Of a stretch of 6,740 bases of DNA, positions 6,720 to 6,740 are shown one piece after another. The position numbers and the translations under genes were made by a program. Source of the stretch: Gemmatimonadota bacterium (lineage in GTDB: Bacteria > Gemmatimonadota > Gemmatimonadetes > Gemmatimonadales > GWC2-71-9); contig JAEHDT010000127.1 of NCBI GenBank assembly GCA_016880225.1, forward strand, positions 1-6,740, read 5' to 3'. Position 1 is the first letter of the stretch. Each line of letters starts with the position of its first letter. Below the pieces are notes generated by a model that saw only the letters and a list, made by a program, of their open reading frames with translations, was not told the DNA's origin and ran no database searches.

Positions 6720-6740
6720 GCCCCGCGACTCCGCTCGCTA

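Overview
The window is a gene-dense, GC-rich bacterial segment with almost no spare DNA. Its coding style (very high GC, GTG starts, ATGA overlaps, AT-rich patches only at promoters) fits a high-GC environmental bacterium. Gemmatimonadota or a similar phylum is a guess from general look, not something the sequence proves. No phage, insertion sequence, CRISPR, tRNA or rRNA is visible, and no stretch over 300 bases lacks a gene.

Layout: (1) The 5' end of infA (IF-1) on the minus strand, cut by the left edge, with a good sigma70-like promoter and a 10-bp leader hairpin. (2) A complete YajO-type aldo/keto reductase on plus. It converges, 6 bp apart, on (3) a TetR-family repressor on minus. (4) A 66-bp divergent promoter region holding a perfect TetR-type operator dyad, then a four-helix membrane protein on plus. 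(5) A small VOC/glyoxalase-fold protein on plus, converging 10 bp from (6) a three-gene minus-strand operon for an ABC-2 type exporter: ATPase and two different permeases, joined by ATGA start/stop overlaps. (7) Divergent from the ABC operon, a membrane sensor histidine kinase. Its sensor and HAMP region is intact, but it then jumps, in another frame, straight to the last ~34 residues of a kinase ATPase domain.

How they may work together: the TetR protein very probably represses itself and the divergent membrane protein through the operator. The three ABC proteins should form one transporter. The kinase gene shares a 77-bp intergenic region with the ABC operon, so a sensor/exporter link is possible but not shown.

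The most notable observation is the collapsed kinase gene. The phospho-acceptor domain and most of the ATPase domain are missing at one sharp junction near position 6613-6617. This is either a real deletion, leaving a signalling-dead receptor, or an assembly collapse. I see no convincing evidence of a wholly new system; the rest is recognisable families in an ordinary arrangement.
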